Shown piece after piece: positions 25,109-35,987 of a stretch of 64,000 nucleotides of DNA (positions are counted from its first letter, which is position 1; each line of letters begins with the position of its first letter). Origin of the DNA: Mycolicibacterium aromaticivorans JS19b1 = JCM 16368 (GTDB taxonomy: Bacteria; Actinomycetota; Actinomycetes; Mycobacteriales; Mycobacteriaceae); contig NZ_JALN02000001.1 of NCBI RefSeq assembly GCF_000559085.1, positions 3,162,001-3,226,000 of the forward strand, read 5' to 3'. The notes beneath the pieces were generated by a model. The model searched no databases. It saw only the letters and a program-made list of their open reading frames with translations, and was not told the DNA's origin. The position numbers and the translations under genes are program-made.

Positions 25109-26075
25109 GACAGTGCCTCCGCGGGTGTCATCAGATCCCGGGTGAGATCGTCGACGCTCTCCAGCGTTCCGGCCTCGGCGTAGGCCACCGCGTCGTCGAC
25201 CTCGGTGGCGGCGCGCTGTTCCATGGCCGCGACGTCACCGGCGGTCAAAGCGCCTTCAGCCAGGCACTTTTCGGTGAACAGCCGGATCGGATCGCGTTCA
25301 CGCCAGTGCTCCACTTCGGTCTTCTCCCGGTACAACTCGGGGTCGAACATCGAATGCGGGCGGAACCGGTAGGTGCGGAATTCGAGGAAGAACGGGCCGC
25401 CCTCGGTGCGGATGTGCTCGACGGCGGCAACGGTCGCGGCATGGCAGGCCAGCACGTCCATGCCGTCCGCCGATGCGGTGGGCACCCGGTAGGCCGCGGC
25501 GTTGGCGGTGACGTCGGTCTGGGAGAGCTCGCGGTCGATGGCGGTGCCCATGGCGTAGCGATTGTTCTCGCAGAGGTAGAGCACCGGTAACTGCCACAGC
25601 TCGGCCATGTTCAGCGATTCGTGGAAGGCGCCTTCGGCGATGGCGCCCTCGCCGAAATAGCATGCGGTGACGCGATTCTGCTTGAGTTGCGCGTCAGCGA
25701 AGGCGAGGCCGGTGGCCAGCGGCAGGCCGCCCGCCACGATGGCGTTGCCGCCGTAGAACCGGCGCGAGGCGTCGAACAGGTGCATCGACCCACCGCGCCC
25801 GCGCGAGCAGCCCTCCTGCTTGCCGAACATCTCGGCCATGATCGAGGTGAGCGGGATCCCGCGGAGCAAGGCGTGGGCATGGTCCCGGTAGGTGGCGACC
25901 ACGGCATCGTCGGGTCCCAGTGCGCGCAGTGAGCCCGCGGCCACCGCTTCTTCGCCCACGTAGAGGTGTAGGAAGCCGCGAATCTTTGCCGCACTGTACA
26001 TCTCGGCACATTTCTCTTCCATGCGCCGTACCCGGATCATGTCCGAGAGCAGCCCTCGCGCCAAGTCCTGATCGG

Positions 26076-26079
<4 letters not shown>
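25105..26079 (-). CDS. 2-oxoacid dehydrogenase E1 alpha subunit
   Basis: 324 residues with the thiamine diphosphate motif ([20 protein letters not shown] through [14 protein letters not shown] type with GEG), an [11 protein letters not shown] loop, [13 protein letters not shown] containing the phosphorylation-loop-like region, and [12 protein letters not shown]. It decarboxylates a 2-oxo acid, or possibly cleaves a ketose, to a TPP-bound acyl that goes to lipoate on E2. ATG at 26079 overlaps the synthetase stop; ATG is the conserved start although the frame is open upstream. Confidence 0.9.
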
Positions 26080-27860
<1,781 letters not shown>

Positions 27861-27869
27861 GGTGTCCCC

Positions 27870-28115
27870 TCACACGTGCGGCGGGGCCAAGACGCCCTTG
27901 CGGCGGGCCTGCCCCAGGTTGGCCATCACCCTGTCGCGCAACGTCGCGTAGGCGGCACCGCTGTTGAGGATGTCGTGGCGGTCCTGATGGCGGAGGTAGG
28001 CGTCGAGCCGCCGTTCCAGCGACCAGTCCCAGTAGATGCGTCCGGTGTATGGCGAGCAGAGGAATTCCCAAGCAACGGCGTCGAGTTCAGTCTCGTCGGC
28101 CAAACCAGAAGTCAT
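27870..28115 (-). CDS. Small hypothetical protein, first gene of the acs-E1-E2-ACP operon
   Basis: 81 residues: an acidic N-terminus (MTSGLADETELDAVAWEF), aromatic segment (SPYTGRIYWDWSLERRLDAYL), and a basic C-terminus (QARRKGVLAPPHV). No family recognised. The ATG at 28115 is used because GAGGGG lies at normal distance; a GTG two codons upstream is the alternative. Nine bases separate it from the synthetase gene, so it is cotranscribed and may be a regulatory or assembly partner. Confidence 0.75.
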   Translation of the reverse strand: MTSGLADETELDAVAWEFLCSPYTGRIYWDWSLERRLDAYLRHQDRHDILNSGAAYATLRDRVMANLGQARRKGVLAPPHV

Positions 28116-28174
28116 CTCCACCCCTCACTTACCACCCCCACAAACGATGGTGGTCGAGGCTGATGCGAGCTGGA

Positions 28175-28189
28175 AGGGACGAAAGTCCC
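28175..28189 (-). promoter_or_regulatory. DosR (dormancy) box upstream of the acs-E1-E2-ACP operon
   Basis: Read on the minus strand this is GGGACTTTCGTCCCT, a complete match to the published DosR motif GGGACTTNNGNCCCT. It points toward the minus-strand operon and lies 60 bases upstream of its first start codon, a suitable activator position. DosR activates genes under hypoxia, NO and CO in mycobacteria. An adjacent short hairpin (CCCCGA-AC-TCGGGG, 28187-28200) could end the flavohemoglobin transcript. Confidence 0.7.
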
Positions 28190-28223
28190 CGAACTCGGGG
28201 CTAACGGGCTGCGACCGGCTGGG

Positions 28224-29399
28224 TCAGTGCAGCGGGTCGTGCTGGATGCGCTCCGGCGGTGCGCCCTTGGCGAGCAGAGCGTCGCGGGTGGCGCGCACCA
28301 TCGCGGGACCTCCGCAGATCAGGATCTGCCGATCGCCCCAGCCGCCGTACTTGGTCACCACTTCGGGAAGTCGCCCGTTCTGGCGCACATGCAGGCCGCG
28401 GGGTGGCTGGACATCGGGATAGTCGGCCGCCCACGGCGGATCGCTGGAGTACTCCGATACCGGCGATACCGACAGCCACGGGTTGGAGCCGGCGATCTCC
28501 CACAAGGTCCGCAGGTCGTAGAGCTCGCACGGATAGCGGGCGCCGAAGAACAGATGCACCCGCGGGTTCTCGCCGTATCGGCACAGATCCATGATCAGCG
28601 CCCGCAGCGGCGCCAGGCCGGTGCTGCCTGCCACCATCAGGACGTCGCCGCCGTCGCGGTCCACCTCCAGTGCGCCGTGCGGGCTGGACAGCCGCCAGCG
28701 ATCGCCAGGCCGGGTCTCGGCCACGATCGAATTGCTGACCATGCCGCCGAGCACCGAGCGCACGTGGAACTCGATGAACCCGTCCGGGTCCGGTGGCATG
28801 GCGGGTGACAGGAACCGCCAGCGGCGCGGGCACTGGGGAACGTGGACGTTGACGTACTGCCCCGGGTGGTAGGGCATCGGCCGGTCCAAGTGCAGGCGGA
28901 CGACCGCGAGGTCGCGTGATACCCGGTGGTGTTCGAGGACGGTGCCGTCCCACCACGCGGGCCCATTCTCGGCGTCGGCCGCGCCGCCCATGATTCCGGT
29001 GATCAGGTTGACGGCCTGGATTGCGGCGTCGTCGACGGCTGGGGTCCAGCGATCACTGAAGTGGCTGCGCATCTCGGAGTACCACGCCTGCCGCATACTA
29101 TCGTAATGTCGTTGTGTGACACCGTATTTGCGGTGATCACGGCCGAGCTGGGCGAGGAAGGCCACCGGGGCCTGGGCGCGCTGGGCGACGAATTCGCCGA
29201 ACACCCAGTGCATCGCCTGACCGAACGCCGCCCGCTGCGACGCCAGCTCCGGGGGGAACAGGTCCCGCACTTCAGAGTCCAGTGCGAACCAGCGGGTGTA
29301 GAACCGGTTCAGCAGCTGCTGGGATGCCGACTGGGGAGCCGCGGCGTCTTCGAACGCAGCCTGCAGCACCGCGAGCGCATCACGATCCTCCAGACCCAC
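28224..29399 (-). CDS. Type II flavohemoglobin (globin-FAD/NAD oxidoreductase; Rv0385-like)
   Basis: 391 residues. Globin domain (about 1-140, with DRDALAVLQAAFEDAA, a proximal-His region LGRDHRKYGVTQRHYD), then an FAD domain (RFLSPAMPPD, HPGQYVNVHVP) and an NAD domain (LMVAGSTGLAPLRALI, ILICGGPAMVRATRDALL). The layout and length match M. tuberculosis Rv0385 (390 residues), the type II flavohemoglobin class, for which D-lactate oxidation rather than NO dioxygenation has been reported. GTG start 29399. It lies upstream of the DosR-box operon on the same strand, but 108 bases and a hairpin separate them. Confidence 0.85.
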   Translation of the reverse strand: MGLEDRDALAVLQAAFEDAAAPQSASQQLLNRFYTRWFALDSEVRDLFPPELASQRAAFGQAMHWVFGEFVAQRAQAPVAFLAQLGRDHRKYGVTQRHYDSMRQAWYSEMRSHFSDRWTPAVDDAAIQAVNLITGIMGGAADAENGPAWWDGTVLEHHRVSRDLAVVRLHLDRPMPYHPGQYVNVHVPQCPRRWRFLSPAMPPDPDGFIEFHVRSVLGGMVSNSIVAETRPGDRWRLSSPHGALEVDRDGGDVLMVAGSTGLAPLRALIMDLCRYGENPRVHLFFGARYPCELYDLRTLWEIAGSNPWLSVSPVSEYSSDPPWAADYPDVQPPRGLHVRQNGRLPEVVTKYGGWGDRQILICGGPAMVRATRDALLAKGAPPERIQHDPLH

Positions 29400-29422
29400 G
29401 GCCGCGAGTGTAGGCCCGCGGG

Positions 29423-30091
29423 CTACAGGCCGTGAACGCCCTTGTACAACACCATGGCACCGATGACGACCAGTATCACGGCGACCAGCGTCGCGTGCTG
29501 GGCCTCCATCCAGTTCTTGAGCTTGGTCAGCGGCTGGTCCAGCCGCTCACCGGCGACCAGATAGGCCAGCACCGGCAACGCCACCGAGGACGCCGCGACA
29601 GCGGTGAACACGGCGTCGGCCGTCCACGCCCCAGTGGTCCCCAGCCCCGCCGAGCCGATCGCCAAACCCGCTGCGGCACACATGAACAGGACCTTCGGGT
29701 TGACCACCACCAGCACCACCGCGGTCACGAAGGCGCGGGGTGGACCGATGCTGGTCATCGACGTCAGCCATTTGGGGGTGTGCTCCGTGCGCTTGCGAGT
29801 GAACCATCGGTAGAGCCCGAACCCGACGAGCGCCACCCCGATCACGATGCGGACGTAGGGCGCCCACGTCGGCTGCTTGTTGAGTCCGCCCAGAGCGTTG
29901 GACACCAGTACGAACGCCGCGGTCAGGCCGCCGATGCCGAGCACCCAGCCCAGCAGGAACGCCATGCTGGTCGGCCGGGGCGAGGGTGTGTGCAGCATGA
30001 GGATGCCCGGGATGATCGTCAGCGGGGACAGTGTGATGACGAGCGCCAGGGGGATTAGTTCGGTCAGCTCCGAACCGAGGCCGGTCGTCAC
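29423..30091 (-). CDS. GAP/Sap-family membrane protein (lipid-addressing type)
   Basis: 222 residues with about six transmembrane helices and a basic loop (YRWFTRKRTEHTPKW). ALVITLSPLTIIPGILMLHTP and VVVNPKVLFMCAAAG are family hallmarks. This is the second member of the family in the window (the other is at 13244-13996). Members help export envelope lipids. GTG 30091 is chosen because AGGAGG lies six bases upstream; the frame is open to 30130. It probably belongs to the same transcript as the flavohemoglobin gene, 23 bases downstream. Confidence 0.78.
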   Translation of the reverse strand: MTTGLGSELTELIPLALVITLSPLTIIPGILMLHTPSPRPTSMAFLLGWVLGIGGLTAAFVLVSNALGGLNKQPTWAPYVRIVIGVALVGFGLYRWFTRKRTEHTPKWLTSMTSIGPPRAFVTAVVLVVVNPKVLFMCAAAGLAIGSAGLGTTGAWTADAVFTAVAASSVALPVLAYLVAGERLDQPLTKLKNWMEAQHATLVAVILVVIGAMVLYKGVHGL

Positions 30092-30153
30092 AGATGCCTC
30101 CTGGGGCGTAGACGGGCAACGCTCGGTCACGGCTGACCGTACTATCTCTGCCC

Positions 30154-30567
30154 GTGGGCATGGATGCCGACGAAGAAAAGGGTGATGGCGGCCACGACGG
30201 CCAGCAGAACACCCTGGTCTACGTCTCCGGGGTGGCAGCGTTGGTGCTGCTCGCGATCCTGGTGTACGCGGTACTGGACACTTCGGACAGCTCGCAGCGG
30301 CGCGACGGGCCGGTGACCTACGCGCCGGCGATCAGCACCACCACGTCCTCGAGCAAGACGACGTCTTCCACCTCGCGCACCACTTCGACGCGGATCTCCA
30401 CCACCGATCTCAACCCGGGGTCGGCGCCGTCGACCTCGACGTCGCCGTCAGACACCTCGGGCGAAGTGGTCATCCCGTCGGAGACCGAGTACACCACTCC
30501 CACGACGACGGTCACGTTGACCAACCCGTACGCCACGACCTCGGTCCCGAACGCCGGGCGGACCTAG
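30154..30567 (+). CDS. Single-pass membrane protein with Ser/Thr-rich extracytoplasmic tail
   Basis: 137 residues from GTG 30154: an acidic cytoplasmic N-terminus, one transmembrane helix (YVSGVAALVLLAILVYAVLD, about 23-42), then a Ser/Thr tract and a Thr/Pro-rich C-terminus. The helix and the AILVYAV sequence resemble those of the PWYR proteins near iniC, though the PWYR motif is absent. Followed by an ABM-domain gene three bases after its stop. Function unknown. Confidence 0.62.
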   Translation: MGMDADEEKGDGGHDGQQNTLVYVSGVAALVLLAILVYAVLDTSDSSQRRDGPVTYAPAISTTTSSSKTTSSTSRTTSTRISTTDLNPGSAPSTSTSPSDTSGEVVIPSETEYTTPTTTVTLTNPYATTSVPNAGRT

Positions 30568-30570
30568 CCC

Positions 30571-31515
30571 ATGAGCACGGCGACCGTCGTCACGATCTTC
30601 CACCCCGCGAACGACCCCGCCGACTTCATCGAGTGGGCCGACACGATGCGCACCACCGCATCGGAGTCGACTGATTTCCGGGTCTCCGTGCTGGCTGATC
30701 CGCATCTGGACTGGGGACTCGCCGTCACCTTTGCCAACGCGCGGGCGCTGCACCATTGGTTAGACAGCTCGGCCCGCCAACGGTCGCTCAACGACGGCAG
30801 GCGGTGCGGAATTCTTCGTGCCACCGCAGACATCGTGATCGTCGAGGACAGCGGAGTGCCGTCCGGCGTCGGCTTCTTTCGGCACATGGTGGCGGCGGAC
30901 CGCGCCGCCGACTTCGTAGCGGCCGAGGCTCAGCTGGCGGAGGTGAGCGCTCGGTTCAGCGGGTTCGAAGGATGTTGCACCTTCGCCCCGGACACCGGCG
31001 GCGATTCGTTCGCGGTGCTGCGGTTCCGTACCGAACACCAACTCGTGACGTGGCTGGAGTCTCCGGAACGCCGCGCCGCGCTGGGGCCGCTGCGGTTGAG
31101 CCTGACCCGAGAATTCTCCATGGTGTCCTCGATCACGACCTTCGGCAGCACCGTGCGGACCGAAAACGGCCACACCGCGGTCACTCCGAGATGGAAGACC
31201 GCGATGCTGATCCTGCTGGTGCTCTACCCGACGGTGATGCTGCTGTCGCGGTTCATGGGCCCGGTCCTCGACGGCGCCGGCGCCCCGCCGTGGTTGGCGA
31301 TGTGGCTCAGTCAGGTGGTCAGCGTGGCTGTCCTGCAGTGGGCGCTGATGCCGTGGGTCGGGCGGTGGTTCCGGCGTTGGCTCGATCCGATCGACGGGGC
31401 GGGGGTCCGCATCAGCGTGCTCGGCGCGAGCGTGATCCTGGTCGGTTATCTGGTGACGCTGGGTGTGTTCGCGGTCGTGCGGTGGCTGCAGTACTGGGAC
31501 TTCGCGCGAGGCTAG
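30571..31515 (+). CDS. Tandem ABM-like domain protein with C-terminal transmembrane helices
   Basis: 314 residues. The first roughly 95 residues (TVVTIFHPANDPADFIEWAD, DPHLDWGLAVTF) and a second similar unit (VGFFRHMVAADRAADF, FEGCCTFAPDTGGDSFAVLRF) look like ferredoxin-like antibiotic-biosynthesis-monooxygenase (ABM) domains. Residues about 210-314 contain three hydrophobic helices. So a soluble pair of ABM domains appears tethered to the membrane. Function unknown; ABM domains bind small aromatic or haem-like ligands. Start ATG 30571. Confidence 0.68.
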   Translation: MSTATVVTIFHPANDPADFIEWADTMRTTASESTDFRVSVLADPHLDWGLAVTFANARALHHWLDSSARQRSLNDGRRCGILRATADIVIVEDSGVPSGVGFFRHMVAADRAADFVAAEAQLAEVSARFSGFEGCCTFAPDTGGDSFAVLRFRTEHQLVTWLESPERRAALGPLRLSLTREFSMVSSITTFGSTVRTENGHTAVTPRWKTAMLILLVLYPTVMLLSRFMGPVLDGAGAPPWLAMWLSQVVSVAVLQWALMPWVGRWFRRWLDPIDGAGVRISVLGASVILVGYLVTLGVFAVVRWLQYWDFARG

Positions 31516-31814
31516 GTTCTCTTGAGCGTCCAGGCCGGAACCCAGTGCGTCACTGCCTTGCGTTTGGGCCCGTAGGAGATGTCGTAGGTGACCAGGCCCC
31601 ACCAATCGCCCTGCTCGCACAATCCCCAGCAGGACAGCGTGCCATTGACGACCTTGTGCATCTGCAATCCATGCGGGTGGTAGCGGCCGGTACGGTGCGG
31701 TTCGCGGGGAAAGAGTGCGGTCAGATCGACGAGCACCGGTTCGGGCGGGGACACCGGCCGGAAGGGCGGCCGCAGCGGCTGACCGTTGTAACCAATCGAT
31801 GTCAGCTCACCCAC
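31512..31814 (-). CDS. Conserved hypothetical protein, about 100 residues
   Basis: Ends ...WVPAWTLKRT with a protein-like core (SCWGLCEQGDWWGLVTYDI, GRYHPHGLQMHKVV). The frame is open back to 31940, but that would cover the clpB HAIR operator, so I place the start near GTG 31814 (MGELTSIGYNG); TTG/ATG starts upstream cannot be excluded. It converges on the ABM gene with stops overlapping by four bases. No family recognised. Confidence 0.55.
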   Translation of the reverse strand: MGELTSIGYNGQPLRPPFRPVSPPEPVLVDLTALFPREPHRTGRYHPHGLQMHKVVNGTLSCWGLCEQGDWWGLVTYDISYGPKRKAVTHWVPAWTLKRT

Positions 31815-31893
31815 CAATCGATCATATGTTCGATCAGGGTCGCGAAAACAGATGCCGGAAGGCCCTATCGAAAATTGGGCGCAATCTTTTAAA

Positions 31894-31914
31894 CTTGAGC
31901 GGAACAGACTCAAC
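31894..31914 (+). promoter_or_regulatory. HAIR operator (HspR site) of clpB
   Basis: CTTGAGC-N7-ACTCAAC, the same inverted repeat as before dnaK, with the 7-base spacer conserved. It lies about 50 bases upstream of the clpB start, marking clpB as part of the HspR regulon encoded in this window. Confidence 0.87.
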
Positions 31915-31926
31915 ATTGACGGCGTT
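31901..31926 (+). promoter_or_regulatory. Sigma-H/sigma-E-type promoter of clpB, overlapping the HAIR site
   Basis: GGAAC (31901-31905), 17 bases, CGTT (31923-31926). The -35 element sits in the 7-base spacer of the HAIR repeat, so HspR binding would directly block sigma factor access. SigH/SigE control of clpB is known in M. tuberculosis. Confidence 0.75.
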
Positions 31927-31966
31927 GTAGAGCTCGACAAGTTTTTCTAGACGAAACGGAGGTGTC

Positions 31967-34513
31967 GTGGATTCTTTCAACCCGACAACCAAGACTCAGG
32001 CGGCGCTGACCGCCGCGTTGCAGGCTGCCTCGGCCGCCGGCAACCCGGAGATCAGGCCGGCCCATCTGCTGTTGGCGCTGCTCACGCAGACCGATGGCAT
32101 CGCTTCGCCGTTGCTCGAGGCTGTCGGTGTCGATCCAGCCACCATCCGCGCCGAAGCACAGCGACTCGTCGACCGGCTGCCATCAAGCAGCGGTGCGACC
32201 TCGCAACCTCAGCTCTCGCGTGAGTCACTTGCGGCGATCACCACCGCCCAGCAACTCGCAACAGAGATGGACGACGAATACGTCTCGACCGAGCACCTGA
32301 TGGTCGGGCTCGCCACCGGCGACTCCGATACAGCCAAGCTGCTCACCGGTCACGGTGCCTCCCCCGAGGCGCTGCGCGATGCGTTCGTGAAGGTTCGCGG
32401 CAGCGCCCGTGTGACCAGCGCGGACCCCGAGGCGAGCTATCAGGCGCTGGAGAAGTACTCGACCGATCTGACTGCACGCGCCCGGGAAGGCAAGCTCGAC
32501 CCGGTCATCGGCCGGGACACCGAGATTCGCCGCGTCATCCAGGTGCTGAGCCGGCGCACCAAGAACAATCCTGTGCTGATCGGTGAGCCGGGCGTCGGTA
32601 AGACCGCGATCGTCGAGGGCCTGGCCCAGCGAGTCGTGGCCGGCGACGTGCCGGAGAGCCTGCGCGACAAGACCGTTATCTCGCTGGACCTGGGATCGAT
32701 GGTGGCCGGCGCCAAGTACCGCGGTGAATTCGAGGAGCGGCTCAAGGCGGTGCTCGACGACATCAAGAACTCGGCCGGGCAGATCATCACGTTCATCGAC
32801 GAGCTGCACACCATCGTCGGTGCCGGTGCGACCGGAGAAGGCGCGATGGACGCCGGCAACATGATCAAGCCGATGCTGGCCCGTGGCGAGCTGCGGTTGG
32901 TCGGTGCGACGACCCTCGACGAGTACCGCAAGTACATCGAGAAGGACGCCGCCCTGGAACGCCGCTTCCAGCAGGTGCTGGTCGGCGAACCGTCGGTCGA
33001 CGACACCGTCGGCATCCTGCGCGGGCTCAAGGACCGCTACGAGGTTCACCACGGCGTGCGTATCACCGACTCGGCGCTGGTGGCTGCGGCCACGCTGTCC
33101 GACCGCTACATCACGTCACGGTTCCTGCCCGACAAAGCCATCGACCTGGTCGATGAGGCCGCGTCACGGTTGCGCATGGAGATCGACTCGCGACCCGTCG
33201 AGATCGACGAGGTCGAGCGGATTGTCCGCCGCCTCGAGATCGAGGAGATGGCCCTGGCGAAGGAGTCTGACGATGCGTCCAAAGAACGGTTGGACAAGCT
33301 GCGCGCCGAATTGGCCGACAAGAAGGAGCAATTGGCCGAGCTGACCACGCGGTGGCAGAACGAGAAGAACGCGATCGACATCGTGCGCGACTTCACCGAG
33401 CAGCTCGACAAGCTGCGCGGTGAGGCCGACCGGGCCGAGCGTGACGGCGATCTGGCCAAGGCTGCCGAGCTCCGGTACGGCCGCATCCCCGAGATCGAGA
33501 AGAAGCTCGACGCGGCGTTGCCGGTGGCCGAAGCACGCGAGAACGTGATGCTCAAGGAGGAGGTCGGACCCGACGACATCGCCGACGTCGTGTCGGCGTG
33601 GACCGGTATCCCGGCAGGCCGGATGCTCGAGGGCGAGACCGCCAAACTGCTGCGGATGGAGTCCGAGCTGGGCAAGCGTGTCGTCGGACAGGTCAAGGCC
33701 GTGCAGGCCGTCTCGGATGCGGTGCGCCGCACCAGGGCCGGAGTGGCCGACCCGAACCGCCCGACAGGCTCGTTCATGTTCCTCGGGCCGACCGGTGTCG
33801 GTAAGACCGAACTCGCAAAAGCGTTGGCGGAGTTCCTCTTCGACGATGAGCGGGCCATGATCCGCATCGACATGAGCGAGTACGGCGAGAAGCACTCCGT
33901 CGCGCGACTCGTCGGTGCGCCTCCCGGGTACATCGGCTACGACCAGGGCGGTCAGTTGACCGAAGCGGTGCGGAGGCGGCCGTACTCGGTGGTGCTGTTC
34001 GACGAGGTCGAGAAGGCGCATCCGGATGTGTTCGACGTCCTGCTCGCCGTGCTCGACGAGGGCCGGCTGACCGATGGTCAGGGCCGCACGGTCGACTTCC
34101 GCAACACCATCCTGGTGTTGACCAGCAACCTCGGCGCCGGCGGCACCGAGGAGCAGGTGATGGCGGCGGTGCGCTCGGCCTTTAAGCCCGAGTTCATCAA
34201 TCGACTCGACGACGTCATCGTCTTCGACGCACTGCAGCCCGACGAGTTGGTGTCGATCGTCGACATCCAGTTGGCTCAGCTGCAGAAGAGGTTGGCGCAG
34301 CGGCGTCTCACCCTCGAGGTGTCGTTGCCCGCCAAGCAGTGGCTTGCCGAGCGCGGATTCGACCCGCTCTACGGTGCCCGGCCGCTGCGCCGGCTGATCC
34401 AGCAGGCGATCGGTGACCAGCTCGCCAAGCTGCTGCTGGCCGGTGAGGTGCATGACGGCGATGTCGTGCCGGTAAACGTCAGCCCGGATGGCGAATCGCT
34501 GATCCTCGGCTGA
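31967..34513 (+). CDS. clpB: ClpB disaggregase (Hsp100)
   Basis: 848 residues: N-terminal domain repeats, first AAA+ module with Walker A GEPGVGKT (near 206) and Walker B FIDELHT, a coiled-coil M-domain (about 400-530), second AAA+ module with GPTGVGKT (near 607) and [11 protein letters not shown], and the C-terminal small domain. It rescues aggregated proteins with DnaK. GTG start preceded by GGAGG. Regulated by HspR and probably SigH/SigE; followed by a strong hairpin, so likely monocistronic. Confidence 0.98.
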   Translation: MDSFNPTTKTQAALTAALQAASAAGNPEIRPAHLLLALLTQTDGIASPLLEAVGVDPATIRAEAQRLVDRLPSSSGATSQPQLSRESLAAITTAQQLATEMDDEYVSTEHLMVGLATGDSDTAKLLTGHGASPEALRDAFVKVRGSARVTSADPEASYQALEKYSTDLTARAREGKLDPVIGRDTEIRRVIQVLSRRTKNNPVLIGEPGVGKTAIVEGLAQRVVAGDVPESLRDKTVISLDLGSMVAGAKYRGEFEERLKAVLDDIKNSAGQIITFIDELHTIVGAGATGEGAMDAGNMIKPMLARGELRLVGATTLDEYRKYIEKDAALERRFQQVLVGEPSVDDTVGILRGLKDRYEVHHGVRITDSALVAAATLSDRYITSRFLPDKAIDLVDEAASRLRMEIDSRPVEIDEVERIVRRLEIEEMALAKESDDASKERLDKLRAELADKKEQLAELTTRWQNEKNAIDIVRDFTEQLDKLRGEADRAERDGDLAKAAELRYGRIPEIEKKLDAALPVAEARENVMLKEEVGPDDIADVVSAWTGIPAGRMLEGETAKLLRMESELGKRVVGQVKAVQAVSDAVRRTRAGVADPNRPTGSFMFLGPTGVGKTELAKALAEFLFDDERAMIRIDMSEYGEKHSVARLVGAPPGYIGYDQGGQLTEAVRRRPYSVVLFDEVEKAHPDVFDVLLAVLDEGRLTDGQGRTVDFRNTILVLTSNLGAGGTEEQVMAAVRSAFKPEFINRLDDVIVFDALQPDELVSIVDIQLAQLQKRLAQRRLTLEVSLPAKQWLAERGFDPLYGARPLRRLIQQAIGDQLAKLLLAGEVHDGDVVPVNVSPDGESLILG

Positions 34514-34524
34514 GAGTGACGTGA

Positions 34525-34554
34525 CGGGCCCCCGCACTTCGGTGCGGGGGCCCG
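34525..34554 (+). terminator. Hairpin terminator after clpB
   Basis: A perfect 13-bp GC-rich stem (34525-34537 with 34542-34554) closed by a TTCG tetraloop begins 12 bases after the clpB stop. There is no T-run, as usual for mycobacterial L-shaped terminators without U tails. Confidence 0.8.
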
Positions 34555-34575
34555 CCCGCCTCTGCTATTGATTTG

Positions 34576-35928
34576 ATGGTGCCGACCACTGATCCCGTCA
34601 TCACGGCGGTTTCCGGGCAGCCGAATCTGCTGCTCGGCGCCTACGACCTGGCGACGCTGGGATATCGCGCCGACGAGTTCTTCGTCTCGGGTACGGCGGC
34701 CTCCTACGCGCCGCCGGATTCAGCGGACTACGTCACGCGCGTCGTGGTGCTGCGACCGGTCGACGACGCCGCCTGGAACGGGACCGCCATCGTCGAATGG
34801 CTCAACGTCAGCGGCGGAATCGATGCTCCCGCCGTCTGGTTCATGGCGCACCGGGAGATCGCCCGCAGCGGCTACGCCTACGTCGTGGTCTCCGCGCAAC
34901 GGGTCGGGATCGAAGGCGGCCTCAGCCTGGTGGGCGATGCGTCTCTGAAAACACTGGATCCGCAACGCTATTCAGACCTCAGTCATCCTGGTGATGCGTA
35001 TGCCTACGACATCTTCACCCAGGTCGGCCGGGCCGTGCGTGCCGGCAGGGTCGACGGCCTGGCCCCGGCCGTCGTGCTCGCGGCCGGAGAATCGCAGTCG
35101 GCCACCTTCCTGACCACCTACGTCAACGAGGTCGATCCGGCCGCGGCGGTGTTCGACGGCTTCCTGATCCACTCCCGGTTCGGCTCGGCGGCACCGCTGG
35201 ACGGCACTTCGCTGCTCGACGAAGCCGGGTCGTTCCACTCCGTAGCGGTGCCGTTCCGCGCGGACCTGCGTGTGCCCGTGCTGGCCGTGATCACCGAGAC
35301 CGATCTGCTCGACGCCCGGCTGCTGGGCTACCGGCACGCCCGCGTACCGGACGCCGAGCACCTTCGGGTCTGGGAGATCCCCGGCTCGGCGCACGCCGAC
35401 AACTACACGATCCGGGTCGGCTTCATCGACAACGGCGCCGTCCCGCTCGAGCAGCTCGTGGTGGCGTACGCGCCCACCAACGAGCTGATGGGCCAACAGC
35501 TGCCGCACTTCATCAACTTCGCCCCGCAACACCACTACGTGCTGCAGGCCGCGGTCGCGCAATTGCACGACTGGGTGCGCACGGGAAGGCCGGCGCCGAG
35601 CGCGCCCCGGATCGACCTGACCGACACTGACCCCGCTGAAATCGTCCTCGATGCGCACGGTGTGGCCACCGGCGGCGTGCGAACGCCCTGGGTCGACGTC
35701 CCCACGGCTCGGACATCGGGGGCCGGCTCCGACGACAACGTGCTGCTCGCAATCTTCGGCTCGGGAGAGCCGTTCGACGCCGCGACGCTGGCCGAGTTGT
35801 ATCCGGGCGGCGGCGCCGATTACCTGGAGCGGTTCACCGCCGCGCTGGACGCCGCCATCGCGGCCGGAGTCCTGCTGGCGGCCGACCGCGCGGAAATCCT
35901 GGAACTCGCCGAGGCGACCGGGCCGTAA
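34576..35928 (+). CDS. Alpha/beta hydrolase domain-containing protein (PF20091-like)
   Basis: 450 residues. IVEWLNVSGGIDAPAVWFMAH near the N-terminus and VVLAAGESQSATFLTTYVN, in which the Ser of GESQS is the probable nucleophile (about 174), are typical of the large alpha/beta hydrolase family found in actinobacteria. A late EIPGSAHADNY supplies a candidate catalytic His. Likely an esterase or amidase acting on lipid or xenobiotic substrates; no signal peptide is visible. Start ATG 34576 (an in-frame TTG precedes it). No clear ribosome site. Confidence 0.75.
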   Translation: MVPTTDPVITAVSGQPNLLLGAYDLATLGYRADEFFVSGTAASYAPPDSADYVTRVVVLRPVDDAAWNGTAIVEWLNVSGGIDAPAVWFMAHREIARSGYAYVVVSAQRVGIEGGLSLVGDASLKTLDPQRYSDLSHPGDAYAYDIFTQVGRAVRAGRVDGLAPAVVLAAGESQSATFLTTYVNEVDPAAAVFDGFLIHSRFGSAAPLDGTSLLDEAGSFHSVAVPFRADLRVPVLAVITETDLLDARLLGYRHARVPDAEHLRVWEIPGSAHADNYTIRVGFIDNGAVPLEQLVVAYAPTNELMGQQLPHFINFAPQHHYVLQAAVAQLHDWVRTGRPAPSAPRIDLTDTDPAEIVLDAHGVATGGVRTPWVDVPTARTSGAGSDDNVLLAIFGSGEPFDAATLAELYPGGGADYLERFTAALDAAIAAGVLLAADRAEILELAEATGP

Positions 35929-35987
35929 TAGGTCTGTGACCTGCTGGAGTTCTCGCTTCCGGGCAGTGAGCAGATACGCTAGGCCTA

